A stretch of DNA of 8,840 bases from assembly GCA_947631345.1 (NCBI GenBank), contig CANRKW010000044.1, positions 1 through 8,840 of the forward strand, read 5' to 3'. This DNA is from an uncultured Bacilli bacterium. GTDB lineage: Bacteria > Bacillota_I > Bacilli_A > RF39 > UBA660. The stretch's first letter is position 1, and each line of letters begins with the position of its first letter. Positions 7,536 through 8,840 of the stretch are shown here, one piece after another. The translations under genes and the position numbers were made by a program. The notes below the pieces were generated by a model. That model worked only from the letters and a program-made list of their open reading frames with translations. It was not told the origin of the DNA and ran no database searches.

Positions 7536-7677
7536 ATAGACGGGAGATGGTAGCCGAGAGCCTTGCTTCGGCGACCTAGTAATAGGTTAAACACAAAGTA
7601 GAAGGCAACTCGCCCCTTATAATTTAGGGGCAGCTACCAGTGGGATTTATCAATTTGATAAATCCATTTTTTATTTT
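7536..7677 (+). ncRNA. Structured small RNA of unrecognised family
   Basis: This stretch is clearly richer in G and C than its surroundings, has no convincing ORF, and sits between a near-consensus promoter and a strong terminator. The fold I can draw has several parts. An outer helix joins TGGTAGC (7548-7554) to GCTACCA (7633-7639). An inner arm joins CGAG (7555-7558) to CTCG (7609-7612) and CCTT (7561-7564) to AAGG (7602-7605). Inside it are a hairpin ACCTA-GTAA-TAGGT (7574-7587) with a GNRA loop and a short GC-TTCG-GC element (7565-7572). A final hairpin joins CCCCT to AGGGG (7613-7630). It lacks the SRP RNA GGAAG loop, tmRNA and RNase P signatures, and I could not match it to a riboswitch class I know. 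It could be a stand-alone regulatory RNA or a leader acting on the cotF-like genes 190 nt downstream; the strong terminator favours the first. Confidence 0.7.
7643..7677 (+). terminator. Rho-independent terminator of the structured RNA
   Basis: GGATTTATCA at 7643-7652 pairs perfectly with TGATAAATCC at 7656-7665 around a 3-nt loop, followed by TTTTTTATTTT at 7667-7677. Confidence 0.9.
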
Positions 7678-7687
7678 GAAAATTGTT

Positions 7688-7718
7688 AAAACAATAAAGA
7701 TAATTTTTATTGTTTTTT
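7688..7718. terminator. Second, AT-only hairpin with T-run
   Basis: AAAACAATAAA (7688-7698) pairs over 11 bp with TTTATTGTTTT (7706-7716), with a 7-nt loop and further T's after it. It could back up the stronger terminator just upstream and would also work on the minus strand. The stem has only one G-C pair, so activity is uncertain. Confidence 0.5.
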
Positions 7719-7736
7719 AGGGCTTAAAATATGTAG

Positions 7737-7790
7737 TTTGCACAAAATCAAAAATAATTTTCACCCCAATTTGCACAAAATCAAGAATAA
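7737..7790 (+). repeat. Two 21-bp direct repeats, 33 bp apart
   Basis: Copies at 7737-7757 and 7770-7790 share 20 of 21 bases (TTTGCACAAAATCAA, then A or G, then AATAA). They lie upstream of the cotF-like pair and downstream of the RNA terminators. The 33-bp period is about three DNA turns, as for two protein-binding sites on one face; this role is inference. The rest of the 7719-7856 stretch is AT-rich and I see no gene or convincing promoter in it. Confidence 0.75.
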
Positions 7791-7868
7791 CACTTATTTT
7801 AATACAAATTTTAATATTAAATGTATTAATTTCTTTATATAGTTAAAAATATAAACAGGAGGCTAAAA

Positions 7869-8060
7869 ATGACACAAAAGGATTTACTTTATTTAGAAGA
7901 TGCAGTTTTACACGAAGAGAATCTTATAGAAATATGTAGTTATTATAGTACTTTATTAACTGATAAAGACTTAAAAACTTTACTTAATAAAGAGATAAAG
8001 AAACATAATTCTATTAAAGACAAAATAATTAAAGTTATGGAGGATATTTCAAATGAGTGA
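7869..8060 (+). CDS. Small spore coat protein, matching the CotF N-terminal half
   Basis: The 63-residue product starts at ATG with AGGAGG at 7857-7862. The sequence is all-helical and charged (LLYLEDAVLHEENLIEICSYY, then LLTDKDLKTLLNKEIKKHNSIKDKIIKVM). The pattern, a helix with an HE pair followed by a second helix starting DKDLK, resembles the ferritin-like two-helix N-terminal half of the CotF spore coat family as I remember it from Bacillus. It has no signal peptide or membrane segment, as expected for a coat protein made in the mother cell. The stop is TGA at 8058-8060, immediately followed by an in-frame TAA. The next gene starts inside this one with an 8-bp overlap, implying translational coupling and a joint role. 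Possible sporulation-type control is not visible: I found no clear sigma-E or sigma-K promoter. Other short ferritin-like helical families remain possible. Confidence 0.75.
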   Translation: MTQKDLLYLEDAVLHEENLIEICSYYSTLLTDKDLKTLLNKEIKKHNSIKDKIIKVMEDISNE

Positions 8061-8292
8061 TAAACTTATAATGGAAAGTGTTTTATTACTTTTAAAAAGC
8101 ACGGTTGAGGTATATGTTCACGGTACTTTAGAAAGTTCTAATAAGATAGTACACGATACTTTAAAATATGGTTTAGACGAAATTATGGAAATGCAATTTA
8201 ATGTATTTGATGAAATGTCTACAAGAGGTATGTACAAAATAGAAAATATAACTACTAAAAATATAAAGAAAACACTAGATAATTTAAAATAG
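8053..8292 (+). CDS. CotF-family spore coat protein (C-terminal half type)
   Basis: The 79-residue product has GGAGG at 8039-8043 before the ATG. The sequence DKLIMESVLLLLKSTVEVYVHGTLESSNKIVHDTLKYGLDEIMEMQFNVFDEMSTRGMY fits the coat F domain: two long helices, the HGTLESS turn, then MQ...VFDEMSTRGMY before a short tail. Family members usually have a GWY or GYY at that last site; here it is GMY. The start codon lies inside the preceding cotF-like gene, and together the two products (142 aa) are about the length of Bacillus CotF, which is made as one precursor and cleaved in two. They probably act together in the spore coat; this is inference from the family. The TAG stop lies in the stem of the downstream terminator. 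Confidence 0.85.
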   Translation: MSDKLIMESVLLLLKSTVEVYVHGTLESSNKIVHDTLKYGLDEIMEMQFNVFDEMSTRGMYKIENITTKNIKKTLDNLK

Positions 8293-8318
8293 AAAGAATT
8301 ACTTTTTCTTTCTATTTT
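8286..8318. terminator. Bidirectional terminator between convergent genes
   Basis: AAAATAGAAAG (8286-8296) pairs perfectly with CTTTCTATTTT (8308-8318), 11 bp with an 11-nt loop and T-runs in both directions. The TAG of the cotF-like gene (8290-8292) and the TAG of the convergent peptidase gene (8312-8314 on the minus strand) both lie in the stem. Confidence 0.85.
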
Positions 8319-8840
8319 TTATGTACCTTTACCACACTTTTATTACTAAAATCTAATAAAGATATAACTTCTTTTACATCTTTTAATGTTATATTTTCTA
8401 TAAGTTCTTCTTTTTTATTTAATAATTTATTATATTCAAACATTTCAGAAGTAATAAAGTCTTCTACTTCCATTATATCTTCAAAACTTAATATTAAAGA
8501 ACTTATACTACATCTTTTCTTTCTTTCTAAATCTTCTTTTGTAATATCTAATTTATTTATATATTTTTCTGTTATTTTAATAAACTCATCTATTTTATCA
8601 GTACTTGCTTTAAAATATAAGAGAATATAATCATCAACACTTTCATACCCATATCCTATTCTTTTAATGCTTTCTTTTTCTAATTCTTCATAAGCTGATC
8701 CAGTAGTAGAAAATATATTATTGATTAGTAAAGAAATTATCATTTTATATTTAAGTTTATCAAAATTTTTAGGTATTTTTAATTTATATCCTAGTATTAC
8801 TTTTTCTTCGTATAAATCCATATCTACTTCTTGATATATA
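8312..8840 (-). CDS. M16-family (insulinase-like) peptidase, C-terminal part
   Basis: The frame is open at the right edge (175 visible residues), so the ATG at 8819-8821 is probably internal: codons IYQEVD precede it in frame. The pattern is that of the M16 C-terminal domain. KVILGYKLKIP is followed by a helix MIISLLINNIFSTTGSAYEELEKE and the strand YGYESVDDYILLYFKASTDKIDEFIKITEKYI. Then come DITKEDLERKKRCSISSLILSFEDIMEVEDFI and an end of the SNKSVVKVHKK type. The zinc-binding HXXEH motif would be in the missing N-terminal part, so I cannot tell whether the enzyme is active. The sequence recalls the YfmH/YfmF pair of Bacillus, of uncertain function, but the subfamily is not secure. The gene is convergent with the cotF-like pair and shares its terminator. 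Confidence 0.75.
   Translation of the reverse strand, partial: IYQEVDMDLYEEKVILGYKLKIPKNFDKLKYKMIISLLINNIFSTTGSAYEELEKESIKRIGYGYESVDDYILLYFKASTDKIDEFIKITEKYINKLDITKEDLERKKRCSISSLILSFEDIMEVEDFITSEMFEYNKLLNKKEELIENITLKDVKEVISLLDFSNKSVVKVHKK

Noticed and set aside
7536..7718. Riboswitch controlling the cotF-like genes
   Set aside because: No aptamer class I know matches, two terminator hairpins stand between it and the genes, the gap to the start codon is about 190 nt, and I could not draw an antiterminator.
7737..7790. Short CRISPR array
   Set aside because: There are only two copies, the gap is 12 bp, and no cas gene is nearby. Regulatory or iteron-like direct repeats fit better.
8312..8821. 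Complete 169-residue gene starting at the ATG at 8821
   Set aside because: The frame stays open upstream to the window edge, no good ribosome site precedes this ATG, and the sequence matches the C-terminal part of a much longer peptidase family.

Overview
The window is very AT-rich and encodes Firmicutes-type features: strong AGGAGG-like ribosome binding sites, a T-box leader, rho-independent terminators, and a pair of CotF-family spore coat proteins. It suggests a low-GC, spore-forming (or ancestrally spore-forming) Firmicute, perhaps an uncultivated gut Bacilli or Clostridia lineage. I cannot place it more precisely. IleS uses 22 TGG and no TGA codons for Trp, which argues for the standard code with TGA as stop.

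Left part (1-3910, minus strand): two adjacent genes for secreted proteins. The first in transcription order (3910 down to 1304) encodes a signal peptide, a large beta-rich region, four bacterial Ig-like (Big_2) domains and a C-terminal dockerin-like module. An in-frame TGA at 1778-1780 cuts it after residue 710, inside the third Ig domain. Reading continues in the same frame for 157 more sense codons to a TAA. Fourteen bases further on is a second secreted protein, open at the left edge, whose visible C-terminal end is the start of a CAP (SCP/PR1-like) domain.

Middle (3959-7439, minus strand): one transcription unit with a sigma-A-like promoter, an isoleucine T-box leader (specifier ATC), ileS, tRNA-Pro(CGG) and a terminator. 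IleS is the 1024-residue type 2 (eukaryote-like) form. Its class I HIGH signature reads GLHH, the swapped GXHH version that has been linked to very high mupirocin resistance.

Right part (7480-8840): divergent from ileS is a promoter driving a GC-richer, highly structured RNA of about 140 nt that ends in a strong terminator. I do not recognise its family. An AT-rich spacer follows with a second hairpin and two direct repeats 33 bp apart. Then come two overlapping small genes (63 and 79 aa) that match the N- and C-terminal halves of CotF. A bidirectional terminator that contains both stop codons separates them from the convergent 3' part of an M16-family peptidase gene, which runs off the right edge.
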